From Mobilicoccus sp032056465 (GTDB lineage: Bacteria > Actinomycetota > Actinomycetes > Actinomycetales > Dermatophilaceae): a DNA stretch of 64,000 nucleotides. A program made the position numbers and the translations under genes. Numbering within the stretch: position 1 is the first letter of the stretch; each line of letters starts with the position of its first letter. Shown piece by piece: positions 1 through 8,526 of this stretch. The notes under the pieces were generated by a model. That model made no database searches. It saw only the letters and a program-made list of their open reading frames with translations, and was not told where the DNA came from. Location: the NCBI RefSeq assembly GCF_032056465.1, contig NZ_DAMBCL010000001.1; one strand, given 5' to 3'.

Positions 1-2
1 CC

Positions 3-1028
3 CTCCCGGAGACGGTCGAGCTCGTCGCCACCGGCACCCCGTACGCGATCGGTCCGGGCGTCATCACCAAGGCAGACGGTGACCCGTACAAGGTGTTCAC
101 CCCGTTCTCGCGGGCGTGGCGCGACCACGGCGCACCCGGCCCGGCGCCCCTGCCGGACGTGCGCTGGCACGAACTCGATTCCGAGGACCTTCCCGCGCCG
201 CCGGAGATCGAGGCGAGCCTGCCCCCGCTCGGTGAGCAGGCCGCCCACGAGCGGTGGGCGGACTTCTGCGAGGAGGGCCTCGAGCGGTACGCCCTCGACC
301 GCGACCGACCCGACCTCGCCGCGACCTCGCACATGTCGGCCCACCTCAAGTACGGCGCGATCCACCCGCGCACCCTCCTCGCCGACATCGCCGCCCACCC
401 CGCCGCCGCGAGCGAGGGCGCCCAGACGTATGTCACCGAGCTGTGCTGGCGGGAGTTCTACGCCGACGTCCTCTGGCACCGCCCCGACTCCGAATGGCGT
501 GACCTCCGACGCGCCCTCTCGGACATGGCCTACGACGACCCGGAGCAGGACGAGGACGCCGCGAGGAGGTTCGCGGCCTGGTGCGAGGGTCGCACCGGCT
601 ACCCGATCGTCGACGCCGGCATGCGGCAGCTCAGAGCGCTCGGGTGGATGCACAACCGGCTGCGGATGATCACGGCGAGCTTCCTCACCAAGGACCTCCA
701 CATCTGGTGGCCCCACGGCGCCCGCCACTTCCTCGACCACCTCGTCGACGGCGACATGGCGAGCAACAACCACGGCTGGCAGTGGGCCGCCGGGACCGGG
801 ACCGACGCCGCGCCCTACTTTCGCGTCTTCAACCCCCTCACGCAGGGTGCGAAATTCGACCCGCAGGGCGACTACGTGCGTCGATGGGTGCCGGAGCTCG
901 CCGGAGTCGGGGGCGCGCAGGTCCACGACCTCGCCGTCGTCTCGGGCGTCGAGGGCTACCCCCACCCCCTCGTCGACCACGCCGAGGAGCGTCGGGAGGC
1001 CCTGCGGCGGTACGAGGCCGTCCGCTGA
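3..1028 (+). CDS. phrB: Deoxyribodipyrimidine photo-lyase, 5' truncated by window edge
   Basis: Repairs UV-induced cyclobutane pyrimidine dimers in DNA with light, using FAD. The frame is open from base 3, so only about the last 341 residues are present; the N-terminal antenna domain lies outside. The C-terminal FAD-binding domain is clear: PYKVFTPFSRAW near the linker, WREFYADVLWH, GYPIVDAGMRQL, the MHNRLRM helix, and the flavin and DNA contact stretch ASNNHGWQWAAGTGTDAAP. The C-terminus FNPLTQGAKFDPQGDYVRRW is typical of class I bacterial photolyases. A CPBP protease gene follows on the same strand after about 70 bases. Cryptochrome-like use is possible, but the family call is firm. Confidence 0.93.
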   Translation, partial: LPETVELVATGTPYAIGPGVITKADGDPYKVFTPFSRAWRDHGAPGPAPLPDVRWHELDSEDLPAPPEIEASLPPLGEQAAHERWADFCEEGLERYALDRDRPDLAATSHMSAHLKYGAIHPRTLLADIAAHPAAASEGAQTYVTELCWREFYADVLWHRPDSEWRDLRRALSDMAYDDPEQDEDAARRFAAWCEGRTGYPIVDAGMRQLRALGWMHNRLRMITASFLTKDLHIWWPHGARHFLDHLVDGDMASNNHGWQWAAGTGTDAAPYFRVFNPLTQGAKFDPQGDYVRRWVPELAGVGGAQVHDLAVVSGVEGYPHPLVDHAEERREALRRYEAVR

Positions 1029-1101
1029 CCGGGTCCGATGGCAGGAGCCGGCCGAGGGTGTCAGGCTGGGCGCGTCACATCGTCGACGTCGAGACGGGCC
1101 C

Positions 1102-1824
1102 ATGATCAATCCAGTCACCGAACTCATCGACTTCGGACGTGCCGCACTCCTCAAGCCCGTGCCTCGGGACCACTGGCAGGAGCCGTCGGCCGTGCTCCGC
1201 CGGCGCATCGTCGCCGGCGTGACGCTCGTCATCGGCGCGGCGATCCTCTGGTACAGCCTGCGCATCCCCGCCGGTGACCCCCGGTTCTACGCGTGGACAC
1301 TCGCGCTCGCCGCGGTGTGGATCGTCGGGGCGTTCGCCTCGGGGCCACTCCACCTCGGGCATGCGTGGACGCGGGACGGCGGGGTGGCGCGACCCGTGGT
1401 CCAGTCCCTCGCGCTCGCCGCGCTCATCACGGGAGTGTTCCTCGCCGGGGCGGTCGTCGTGGCGCAGGTCCCGGTGCTCCGGGGGCCGGTCGACGAGCTC
1501 CTCGACCACGCGCGATACGGGTCGCTGCCGCTCGTCTGGGCGATCACGACGATCAACGGCGTCGGTGAGGAGCTGTACTTCCGAGGAGCCCTCTTCGCCG
1601 GCGTCGGCCGGGGCCACCCGGTGACGATCACGACGGTGATCTACACCCTCACGACGATCGGCACGGGCGTCCCGTTGCTCGTGCTCGCGGCGTTCATGCT
1701 CGGCCTGCTGTGTGGTCTGCAGCGGCGGGTCACCGGTGGTGTGCTCGGGCCGATCATCGTCCACTGCATCTGGTCCACGTCGATGTTGTTCCTCCTGCCA
1801 CCGATGCTCGACCTGTTCGGCTGA
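1102..1824 (+). CDS. CPBP family intramembrane metalloprotease
   Basis: A 240-residue polytopic membrane protein of the CAAX/Rce1-like (CPBP) family, which cleaves membrane substrates or matures bacteriocin-like peptides. Hydrophobic segments lie around residues 34-52, 60-78, 95-120, 140-155 and 170-200. The catalytic pair E156-E157 lies in GEELYFRG, followed by a glycine-rich helix LGLLCGLQRRVTGG and a late membrane His in IIVHCIW, in the usual motif order. The ATG at 1102 is chosen because upstream codons in the frame run into the photolyase gene and have no membrane character. The substrate is unknown. Confidence 0.82.
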   Translation: MINPVTELIDFGRAALLKPVPRDHWQEPSAVLRRRIVAGVTLVIGAAILWYSLRIPAGDPRFYAWTLALAAVWIVGAFASGPLHLGHAWTRDGGVARPVVQSLALAALITGVFLAGAVVVAQVPVLRGPVDELLDHARYGSLPLVWAITTINGVGEELYFRGALFAGVGRGHPVTITTVIYTLTTIGTGVPLLVLAAFMLGLLCGLQRRVTGGVLGPIIVHCIWSTSMLFLLPPMLDLFG

Positions 1825-1935
1825 GACCCGGCGCGGGCGCGCCTCGATCGAGGGGGTGCCCGGTGTGGAGGACGCCACAGGGCGGCGCGGCCCGCTCGGC
1901 GTGCGGGGCGCCGGTGCAGGTGGGAGCGTGGGCCC

Positions 1936-2871
1936 GTGAGCGACACGTCTTCCCGCACCGCCCTCGTCACCGGCGTCACCGGCTACATCGGCGGTGCCCT
2001 CGTCCGTCCTCTGCTCGACGCGGGCTACCGGGTGCGGGCCCTCACCCGGTCCGCCCGCAAGCTCACCGACGCCCCGTGGCGGCCCGAGATCGAGGTCGTC
2101 GAGGGTGACGCCTCGAAGGACGCCGATCTCGACCGCGCGCTGGAGGGCGTCGACGTCGCCTATTACCTCCTGCACTCGATGGACGCGCAGGGTGACTTCG
2201 AGCGTCGTGACGCCGAGCTCGCCACGGACTTCGCCGCTGCCGCGGAACGCGCGGGGATCGCGCGCCTCGTCTACCTCGGCGGTCTGCACCCGGACATGCC
2301 CGACGAGAAGTTGTCCCCCCACCTGCGCTCCCGGGTCGAGGTCGGCGAGATCTTCCTCGACTCCGCCGTGCCCGCCGCGTGCCTCCAGGCGGGCATCGTG
2401 CTGGGGGCCGGGTCCGCGAGCTTCCAGATGCTGTCCTTCCTCACCGAACGCCTGCCCGTGATGATCGCGCCCACGTGGCTGCGCAACCGCATCCAGCCCA
2501 TCGCGATCGACGACGCCGTGTACTACCTCGTCCACGCCGCCGACCTTCCTCCCGAGGTCAACCGCACCTTCGACATCGGCGGCCCCGACGTGTTCACCTA
2601 CACCGAGATGATCCAGCGCTACGCCCGCATCGCGGGGCTACGGGAACGGGTCATCGCGCCCGTGCCCGTGCTCACCCCCGGCCTGGCGAGCCACTGGATC
2701 GGGCTCGTCACCCCCATCGAGTCCGGGCTCGCCAGGCCCCTCGTCGGCAGCCTCGTCCACGAGGTGGTGTGCAAGGAGCACGACATCGCGCAGTACATCC
2801 CGGATCCGCCCGACGGCCTCGTCGCGTTCGACGACGCCGTCGAGGAGGCGCTGGCCGACCCCACGACCTGA
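1936..2871 (+). CDS. NAD(P)-binding atypical SDR protein (NmrA/NDUFA9-like)
   Basis: A 311-residue Rossmann protein. The N-terminus has the dinucleotide motif TGVTGYIGGALV (residues 12-23), then a second beta-alpha unit and an acidic turn, as in atypical or extended short-chain dehydrogenases that act on bound nucleotides, quinones or lipid-linked sugars. YLGGLHPD replaces the usual catalytic Tyr-x-x-x-Lys, so enzymatic chemistry is uncertain. The start is a GTG at 1936 just after a GGGAG-like site. A secreted-protein gene follows after a small GC hairpin. No operon partner gives a pathway. Confidence 0.75.
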   Translation: MSDTSSRTALVTGVTGYIGGALVRPLLDAGYRVRALTRSARKLTDAPWRPEIEVVEGDASKDADLDRALEGVDVAYYLLHSMDAQGDFERRDAELATDFAAAAERAGIARLVYLGGLHPDMPDEKLSPHLRSRVEVGEIFLDSAVPAACLQAGIVLGAGSASFQMLSFLTERLPVMIAPTWLRNRIQPIAIDDAVYYLVHAADLPPEVNRTFDIGGPDVFTYTEMIQRYARIAGLRERVIAPVPVLTPGLASHWIGLVTPIESGLARPLVGSLVHEVVCKEHDIAQYIPDPPDGLVAFDDAVEEALADPTT

Positions 2872-2873
2872 GC

Positions 2874-2887
2874 GGGCGGGGCCGCCC
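2874..2887 (+). terminator. Short GC hairpin just after the SDR gene
   Basis: GGGCGG is followed two bases later by CCGCCC, starting three bases past the stop codon. It is short and has no T-run, so termination is only possible. Confidence 0.3.
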
Positions 2888-3041
2888 ACCGACGCACCCG
2901 GGGCGGGCTGCGCGGGCAAGAGGGCATTCGCCGCGAATCATCTTCTCCCGCACTCTGGCTCGTGGCCGTTCGCGGTTCTACGATCGTCTCGTCGGACGTC
3001 CGTCCGGCAGGGGGAAGTACACGATCGACAGGGGAATCGTC

Positions 3042-4136
3042 ATGTCCACGACCACACGTGCCCGCGCGTCCGCCAGGCCCGTTCTCACCGTCGCGCTGGT
3101 CGCCGTCGGACTCCTCGCGCCGGTGGCCGGCGCGGAGGCCGCACCTCGGCACGCACCGCGCGGACCCGCCTACGACGTCGAGGTCGTCGGCACCCGCAGT
3201 GCCGCGCCCGACGGGACGTCGGTGTACGGCACCGACGCCGCCGACCTCTCGCGCTCCGGGGTCGTCGTCGCGACCCGCTACGGCGGTGCCGCCTACGTCG
3301 GCACGCCCCGCCGCACACGGGAACTCCCGCCCGTCGGTGAGGTCGCTCCGTACGGGGTGTACTCCCACCGGATGAGCCCCTCCGGCCAGGTCTACGCGGC
3401 CGGGTACCGGGTCATCGTGAGGTGGACGGGGACGCGGGTGGAGGCCGCCCGTCTCCTCCAGGACGAGCAGAACCCCACGTTCCACTCCCTCGGCCTCGGC
3501 GGTGTCAACGACGCGGGGGTCGTCACCGGGTGCAGCTCCTACGTCAAGATCGGGTGGCCCTACCTCGGCTCGTTCACCGGGGGCGTCCGCACGATGTCCT
3601 GGCCCGAGAACTCGGGCAACTGCTCCTCGGGGGGCATCTCGGCCGGCGGCGTCGCGGCCGTGACGCAGGAGCACCCGAACTTCCGCACCGACCCCTCGAT
3701 CGTGTACCCGCGCGGCGCGACGATGACGACGGCGGGGATCACCTACCTCAAGGCGCCCGCCGGCGTCGGCACCAGCGCCGACGCGATCTCGCCCAGCGGC
3801 AACCGTCTCGTCGGACGCACGTACGCCGACGGCGCCCCGACCGGCGTCGCCTGGCTGTCCACCGGTCGCGATCCCGTCCCGCTGCCGGGCGCCGGGACGA
3901 TGGCACCCAAGGCCGTGACGAACGCCGGGGTCGTCCTCGGCGTCGACGACGGGCGCGTCTGGAGCTGGGATCGCGGCCGCAAGACCGACCTCACGAGCGT
4001 GTCCCGGCTGCCACGCGGGTGGGTGCTCACCGACGTCGCGTCCATCAACGACAAGGGCCAGATCGCCGCCACCGCCACCGTCCGTGGTCGCGAGAAGGTC
4101 GCGGTGCGACTGTCACCGGTGCACGGGCGCCGCTGA
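3042..4136 (+). CDS. Secreted protein with HAF-like repeats, function unknown
   Basis: A 364-residue protein. The N-terminus (residues 1-33) is a Sec signal peptide with positive residues, a hydrophobic stretch VLTVALVAVGLLAP and a probable cleavage site after AEA. The mature part repeats a pattern of glycine-rich strands with phrases such as DAGVVTG, SPSGNRLVGR, NAGVVLGV and NDKGQIAATA, which resemble HAF-type extracellular repeats likely to form a beta-propeller. One cysteine pair may sit near CSSY and NCSSGG. No enzymatic motif is visible. The ATG at 3042 follows a GACAGGGGA stretch. A strong hairpin terminates it against the next, convergent gene. Confidence 0.7.
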   Translation: MSTTTRARASARPVLTVALVAVGLLAPVAGAEAAPRHAPRGPAYDVEVVGTRSAAPDGTSVYGTDAADLSRSGVVVATRYGGAAYVGTPRRTRELPPVGEVAPYGVYSHRMSPSGQVYAAGYRVIVRWTGTRVEAARLLQDEQNPTFHSLGLGGVNDAGVVTGCSSYVKIGWPYLGSFTGGVRTMSWPENSGNCSSGGISAGGVAAVTQEHPNFRTDPSIVYPRGATMTTAGITYLKAPAGVGTSADAISPSGNRLVGRTYADGAPTGVAWLSTGRDPVPLPGAGTMAPKAVTNAGVVLGVDDGRVWSWDRGRKTDLTSVSRLPRGWVLTDVASINDKGQIAATATVRGREKVAVRLSPVHGRR

Positions 4137-4239
4137 GGCGCCCCGCTCGGCTCCGGTCCGCTCGTGCGGGACCGGAGGCGACGCGGCGACGGGCACGACT
4201 GGCGCGACGGGCCGTCGGAGTCGCGCCGCCGCACACACG

Positions 4240-4272
4240 ACGGCCGCGGTCCCCGCTGGGGGCCGCGGCCGT
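4240..4272. terminator. Bidirectional GC-rich hairpin terminator
   Basis: ACGGCCGCGG (4240-4249) pairs perfectly with CCGCGGCCGT (4263-4272), and CCCC/GGGG extends the stem inside. It lies between convergent genes ending at 4136 (+) and 4291 (-), so it can serve both. There is no clear T-run, as is common in high-GC actinobacteria. Confidence 0.75.
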
Positions 4273-4290
4273 CGCCGTGCGGGGTCGTGC

Positions 4291-4785
4291 TCAGAGGTCG
4301 ACGACCTCGTTCTCGCCGCCCGCGGGCTTCTTGGTGACGGCGGTGCGGACGAGGTTGACCATCTGACCGAACTTGCCGCCGGGGCTGTTCCAGTACTCGG
4401 CGGTGTCTCCGTCGACGACGATGAGGACGTTGTTCGGGTCCTCCGGGCCGCCCTCCATGTAACCCTCGGCGACGGCACTCCACAGCTCGCGGATCTTCTC
4501 GACGTCGTTCTCGACGTGGGCCCTGCCGGAGAGCGAGACCCACTCGGAGTCGCCGACGTAGGCGACGTTGACCTGCGGGTCGGCCGAGATGTCGGCGACC
4601 TTGTCGGAGTCGCGCTCGGAGAGGAACAGGACCCGACCGTCGAACTCGACGTCCTGGGTCGCCATGGGGCACGACACGAGCCGACCCTCGCGGTCGTGGT
4701 AGGTCAACATCGCGATGCGGGTCTTCTTGATGATGTCGGCGACCTGCTCGCGGCCGTCGTCGTTGCTGGTGTGCTGGGTGGTCAC
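4291..4785 (-). CDS. Pyridoxamine 5'-phosphate oxidase-fold (general stress protein 26-like)
   Basis: A 164-residue split-barrel flavin-binding protein of the general stress/PNPOx-like family. It begins with a short hydrophilic tail, then the strand pattern KTRIAMLTYHDREGRLVSCPM, RVLFLSERDSDK, VNVAYVGDSEWVSLSGRA and a late helix with LWSAVAEGYM. This is the order seen in GSP26-like proteins that bind FMN, FAD or F420 and protect against stress. The GTG start at 4785 is preceded by AGGAGG at ideal spacing. It is probably monocistronic, with a convergent neighbour behind a strong hairpin. The actual cofactor cannot be told from sequence. Confidence 0.8.
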   Translation of the reverse strand: MTTQHTSNDDGREQVADIIKKTRIAMLTYHDREGRLVSCPMATQDVEFDGRVLFLSERDSDKVADISADPQVNVAYVGDSEWVSLSGRAHVENDVEKIRELWSAVAEGYMEGGPEDPNNVLIVVDGDTAEYWNSPGGKFGQMVNLVRTAVTKKPAGGENEVVDL

Positions 4786-4817
4786 GACGCCTCCTGACGT
4801 GGGGGGATGTGTGTCCC

Positions 4818-5201
4818 TTACCCGACCACCCTGTGCTCATGCACGTCGCGGTGGGCGTCGCGGCGTGGGCCGCGGACGAGGAGGAACAGTGCTGCGGCCT
4901 GCAGCAGGCCACCGAGCACGAACGACGTGATGAGCGCGGCCGCGGCCGTGGGACCGGCACTCGGGAACAACGCGCTCAACGCCCCGACGGGCTCGGCGAG
5001 GATGAGCGACGTGGGGGCCGTGAGCAGCAGGAGGGGCGCGACGGAGAACGACGGGTCGGCCGAGTCCGCGGTCGCGAGGGTGAAGGCGCTGTACGCGGCG
5101 GCGACCGCGACGAGGCTCAGGTAGACGAGCGCGACGGTTCTCGCGAGGGACCCCCGCTCGAAGGCGTGGGGCGTGAACGCGCGGCGCAAGGGGTGGGTCA
5201 T
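4818..5201 (-). CDS. Small four-helix membrane protein, SCO4225-like
   Basis: A 127-residue protein with about four membrane segments: VALVYLSLVAVAAAYSAF, VAPLLLLTAPTSLILA, a middle Ala-rich helix and ITSFVLGGLLQAAALFLLV. The C-terminus is a short Arg/His tail. It resembles SCO4225-type actinobacterial membrane proteins of unknown function. The ATG at 5201 is chosen because hydrophobic sequence begins soon after it and upstream codons lack protein-like composition. It precedes the stress-protein gene at 4785 on the same strand and could share a transcript. Confidence 0.55.
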   Translation of the reverse strand: MTHPLRRAFTPHAFERGSLARTVALVYLSLVAVAAAYSAFTLATADSADPSFSVAPLLLLTAPTSLILAEPVGALSALFPSAGPTAAAALITSFVLGGLLQAAALFLLVRGPRRDAHRDVHEHRVVG

Positions 5202-5444
5202 GGGCTCAGTCTTCCCTGTCGACGCGGTGTGCGAGGGCGTCTCGTCCTCATGCGATCGTCGCGGAGGACGCTTCTGGGTGGCCGAGGCCCGCGCGGTACA
5301 GTGACGCTGGCGATGGATCCCGCCTGGGCGTTGCGCCCGAACCGCCGACCGGCTGATGGTTCCTGTTCGGTGACCGGCCCGGCCGGGCCGGTCGTGACGG
5401 GCAGGGCGCGAGCGTTGTTCGTCGTGAGCCAGTGGAGAGATCCC

Positions 5445-5990
5445 ATGCCGGTCGAACGTGTGCCTCCCCAACCCGATCCCTCACGGATGACCGAGTTCGC
5501 GGGTCATCCGCTCGTCGTGTCGGCGGTCCCCGGGCAGTCGCCCCTGGTGGCCCTCACGGCTGCCTCGTTGGCCCGGGCCACCGCGGCGCCCGCCGTGTAC
5601 TTCGCCTACGTCGACACCTCGCGGTACACCGTCGAGGAGTTCCCGGACGGGACCGTGCATCACGAGCCCGTCGACCCCGACCTGGCCGGCGACGAGGCCC
5701 GGGAGACCGAGCAGCGGCTGACCGCGCTCGTCCGCGAGTGGATGGACGGACAGGACGTCCCCTGGTTCTTCCGGTACCTCGCAGGGCGGGAGGACCGGGC
5801 GCTCACGCACCTGGCCCGCGCGGTCGACGCCGCGGCGTTCGTCATCGGCGCCCAGACGCACGGCCACCGTCGGGTCCGCGACTTCCTCGGCAGCTCCTTG
5901 GCCGCCAACCTCTCGCACCGGCAACACCGACCGGTGCTGGTCGTGCCGGTGCAGGTCGTCGACTGGCGTGGGCGTGCCCCATGGGAGTGA
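5445..5990 (+). CDS. Universal stress protein family
   Basis: A 181-residue single UspA-like domain. The first strand PLVVSAVPGQSP, the core AAPAVYFAYVDT and the late stretch AFVIGAQTHGHRRVRDFLGSSLAANLSHRQHRPVLVVP match the USP fold. The family's glycine-rich ATP loop (G-x2-G-x9-G-S/T) is only partly matched: GAQTHGHRRVRDFLGSS keeps the final G-S-S, so ATP binding is likely. The ATG at 5445 follows GGAGAGA. The gene overlaps the start of the first fluoride-channel gene, so the three genes 5445-6861 form one operon. Confidence 0.82.
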   Translation: MPVERVPPQPDPSRMTEFAGHPLVVSAVPGQSPLVALTAASLARATAAPAVYFAYVDTSRYTVEEFPDGTVHHEPVDPDLAGDEARETEQRLTALVREWMDGQDVPWFFRYLAGREDRALTHLARAVDAAAFVIGAQTHGHRRVRDFLGSSLAANLSHRQHRPVLVVPVQVVDWRGRAPWE

Positions 5991-6478
5991 GCGGGGGGCG
6001 TGGGGGCGATCCGGGCTCGCCGCGAACCCGTCGACGTGAGCCACGCGCCGGCCGCGACGGCCGGGGGGCGAGTGTTGCGCTGATCTTCGTCGGAGGAAGT
6101 GCCGGAACCCTGCTGCGGGCCGGTCTGGAGGAGGCCTTTCCCGCCGCGCCGGAAGGCATCCCCTGGACGACCTTCGCCATCAACGTCGGCGGGGCATTCC
6201 TTCTGGGCCTGTTGCTGGAGAGCCTGCTCCGCCGGGGTGCCGACGACGGCCGGCGCAGAACGATCCGGCTCACCGCGGGGACCGGCTTCCTCGGTGCCTT
6301 CACCACGTACAGCACCTTCGCGGTCGAGACCGTCCACCGCCTGGAGGGCGCTGCGACGCTGGTCGCCTCGATCTATGCGCTCGGGAGCGTCATCGTCGGC
6401 GTCGGCGCCGCGGCGGTCGGCTACGGCCTCGCTCATAGGACTCGCCGGCGCGACGGTCGCACGGCGGTGCCGTCATGA
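5981..6478 (+). CDS. crcB: Fluoride channel Fluc/CrcB, first subunit
   Basis: Exports toxic fluoride as a dual-topology membrane channel. The 165-residue protein has a variable N-terminus, then GGSAGTLLRAGLEEAF, the family signature WTTFAINVGGAFLLGLL (conserved Asn), and GTGFLGAFTTYSTFAVET, which carries the central TYSTF filter residues. Four hydrophobic segments are visible. The ATG at 5981 overlaps the stress-protein stop, and a GTG at 5987 is an alternative. The second channel gene follows with an ATGA overlap. In two-gene systems of this kind the two proteins usually work as oppositely oriented partners. Confidence 0.9.
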   Translation: MGVSGGRGGDPGSPRTRRREPRAGRDGRGASVALIFVGGSAGTLLRAGLEEAFPAAPEGIPWTTFAINVGGAFLLGLLLESLLRRGADDGRRRTIRLTAGTGFLGAFTTYSTFAVETVHRLEGAATLVASIYALGSVIVGVGAAAVGYGLAHRTRRRDGRTAVPS

Positions 6479-6861
6479 TCACGGCCCTCGTCGTGGCGTG
6501 CGCCGGCGGGGCCGGAGCGGTCACGAGGTTCCTCCTCGACGCGGCCATCACCCGGCGTGTACGTGCCCGGGTCCCGATCGCCACGCTCATCATCAACATC
6601 ACGGGATCCCTGTTGCTGGGCGGCCTGTCGGGTCTGGCGGTGGGACTGTCGGCGGACGGCCCCGCGGCCGTGGTCACGGCAGCACTCGGCACGGGGTTCT
6701 GCGGGGGTTACACGACGTTCAGCACCGCGTCGGTGGAGGTGGTCCGGCTGTGGGTCGCCGAGGGACGCGCGATCGGCGTCGGGTACGCCGTGGCCACCCT
6801 CGTCGGGTCGGTGCTCGCCGCCGCGCTCGGGATGGCGTCGGCCCAGCTGGTCCTGGCCTGA
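6475..6861 (+). CDS. crcB: Fluoride channel Fluc/CrcB, second subunit
   Basis: A 128-residue CrcB protein of four membrane segments. Motifs are GGAGAVTRFLLDAAI near the start, TLIINITGSLLLGGL with the conserved Asn, and GTGFCGGYTTFSTASVE with the Phe/Thr/Ser filter region. The ATG overlaps the TGA of the upstream channel gene, so the pair is translationally coupled and probably makes a heterodimer. No fluoride riboswitch is recognisable ahead of the operon. About 210 bases without a gene follow before the next, convergent operon. Confidence 0.92.
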   Translation: MITALVVACAGGAGAVTRFLLDAAITRRVRARVPIATLIINITGSLLLGGLSGLAVGLSADGPAAVVTAALGTGFCGGYTTFSTASVEVVRLWVAEGRAIGVGYAVATLVGSVLAAALGMASAQLVLA

Positions 6862-7075
6862 CGCGCAGCGGACCCGGACGACCGACGGGCTGCTTGACGG
6901 ACGCGCCGTCAGGGATGCGCCGTCACGGAGGTGTGGCCGTGCCGGGTGTCGAGCTGTCGGGCTGTCGCGCGTCGGCCTCGTCCGACGGCGCTCGCCGTGT
7001 GGACGGCAGCGGCGCGCGGCAGGCGGGGACGGGGACACAGGACGCGTTCGCGAGGGGAGTCCTCCACCGCCGACG

Positions 7076-7894
7076 TCAGGCGGGCAGAAGGGCCCCGCGG
7101 ACGGCGTGGGCGATGCGCGTCTGCACCTCGTTCTCCGTGCGGGGCGGGAGGTCGAGGTGGCCGGGGGTGGCGAGATCCTCGACGAGGGTGCCGTCCTCGA
7201 GGCGGTAGAACGTGAACGACCGTGTCTCGACGTCGCCGCCGCCGGCGAGGGTGACGACGTCGACGAACACGGCGGACTGCAGTCCCGCGAGCTCGGGTGG
7301 AAGTCCGTCGCCTTCGATGCGCCCCTCGCCCTCGTGCTGCTGGGGCACGCCCCACGTGGCGAGCTCGGTGGCCGCGGCGTCGAGATCGCCGAGCGTGAAG
7401 CGGTGGACGCCTGCCCCGTTGACGGTCTCGACGAGCACCTGCCCACCGGTCTCCTCCTCGTGCAGGTAGAGGACCCGGGTCTCCTGAGCCGAACGCGTCG
7501 AGTGGTCGGCGTAGACGATCGCGCGGGCGTCGAAGCGCAGCGCGAGGGCATCCGCGAGGTCGGCGGGGATGTCCAGTCCGTGCTCGTCGGCGGAGAGGTG
7601 ACCGTGGGTGACGAGCCCGCGGAGTCCGACCTCGGCGGCGAGCGCGGTCTCCTCCTCGCTGCGGGGCCCGGCCCACGGCAGCGGCGCCACCTGCTCCGAG
7701 TCCGGGCCGTCGATCGCGAGGATCTCCTCGTCGGTGAGGTCGGCGACGTGCCGGAGGGCGCCCGACGTCCCGCCGTCCGCGCCGCCGGCCGCCGGGCGCC
7801 GTGCGGGCTGAGTCGTGTCCGTGGCTTCGGTGGTGTCCGTGGGCTCGGTGGTGTCCGTGGGCTCGGTGGTGTCGGTGAGGGCGGGGGAGATCAT
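7076..7894 (-). CDS. Unknown protein, possible EspG-like (type VII secretion) fold
   Basis: A 272-residue soluble acidic protein. Residues 5-25 are a Thr/Asp/Glu repeat made by an 18-base tandem repeat in the DNA. From about residue 50 there is an ordered region: TDEEILAIDGPD, an Ala/Glu helix with GLRGLVTHGHL, then alternating strands and helices (ARAIVYADHST, TRVLYLHEEETGG, VHRFTLGDLDAAATELATWG, SFTFYRLEDGTLVEDL). This strand-helix layout is reminiscent of EspG-type chaperones of ESX systems, but the match is by pattern only. It is the last gene of an operon, with an ATGA overlap to the gene before it. Confidence 0.5.
   Translation of the reverse strand: MISPALTDTTEPTDTTEPTDTTEATDTTQPARRPAAGGADGGTSGALRHVADLTDEEILAIDGPDSEQVAPLPWAGPRSEEETALAAEVGLRGLVTHGHLSADEHGLDIPADLADALALRFDARAIVYADHSTRSAQETRVLYLHEEETGGQVLVETVNGAGVHRFTLGDLDAAATELATWGVPQQHEGEGRIEGDGLPPELAGLQSAVFVDVVTLAGGGDVETRSFTFYRLEDGTLVEDLATPGHLDLPPRTENEVQTRIAHAVRGALLPA
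7815..7877. repeat. 18-bp tandem repeat, three copies plus a partial
   Basis: The units at 7815-7832, 7833-7850 and 7851-7868 differ by two bases or none, and half a unit follows to 7877. They encode the Asp-Thr-Thr-Glu-Pro-Thr repeat at the N-terminus of the minus-strand gene ending at 7894. A multiple of three bases keeps the frame, so copy number can vary without breaking the gene. Confidence 0.85.
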
Positions 7895-8526
7895 GAGGCG
7901 ACTCCGGAGCGCGTGAGGGGGCGGGTGCCTCGTGCCAGGCGGCGGTGCACGAGCGACAGACGGACGGCGCGCGGCTGGAGGTGGACGACCTCGGGGCCGC
8001 CCACCGGGCGGACGGCACGGTCGGGCGACCCACCTCGCACGAGACGCGCGGCCAGCAGGTGAAGGAGTTCGGCGCGGTCGAGGGTCGGGCGTCCGAGGGG
8101 GGTGCGACCGTCGCCCGTGGCCGAGCCGCCGAGGCGGTGGAGGATCGTCGCCGGGTCGAGGGCGTCACCGCCGGGGATCAACGCGCGGGTTCCGCTCTCG
8201 ATGACCGTCCTCAGACGCGCCTCGGAGCGGGCGCGGCGGCGCTCGAGTTCGGCGAGGTGGCGGGCGTCGCCCTGGTCTCGGCGGCGGCGGAGGACCTCGA
8301 TCTCGTCGTCGAGTCGCCGGAGCATCGCGGCATGCCGGTCGATCTCCGCAGCCACCTCCTGGAGAAGACGGCGCACCTGTGTCACCGCGGGCGCGGGTCC
8401 GACATGGGGGTCCGAGACGTCGTCGGCTCGGGTGGCGAGGCTCGTCGCACACGCCCGCATCGAGCGCGACCAGCGTGCGAGGTCGCGATGCGTCGCCGCC
8501 GTTCCTCGAGGACCGGTCGTCCTCAC
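7891..8526 (-). CDS. Helical Arg-rich protein of unknown function
   Basis: A 211-residue basic protein. Residues 12-110 are strongly helical, with a likely coiled coil (VRRLLQEVAAEIDRH, MLRRLDDEIEVLRRRRDQ, HLAELERRRARSEARL). The C-terminal third is Arg/Leu-rich with no recognisable domain. The GTG start overlaps the stop of the upstream small gene, and its own stop overlaps the start of the next gene. All three are therefore read in coupled fashion and probably act together. Helical proteins encoded beside a small helical partner are common among WXG100/LXG substrates and their chaperones, but no WXG motif is present. Confidence 0.55.
   Translation of the reverse strand: MRTTGPRGTAATHRDLARWSRSMRACATSLATRADDVSDPHVGPAPAVTQVRRLLQEVAAEIDRHAAMLRRLDDEIEVLRRRRDQGDARHLAELERRRARSEARLRTVIESGTRALIPGGDALDPATILHRLGGSATGDGRTPLGRPTLDRAELLHLLAARLVRGGSPDRAVRPVGGPEVVHLQPRAVRLSLVHRRLARGTRPLTRSGVAS

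Noticed and set aside
1075..2535. 486-codon frame on the minus strand
   Set aside because: Lies fully opposite the CPBP protease and SDR genes, is Arg/Gly/Asp-rich and shows no domain.
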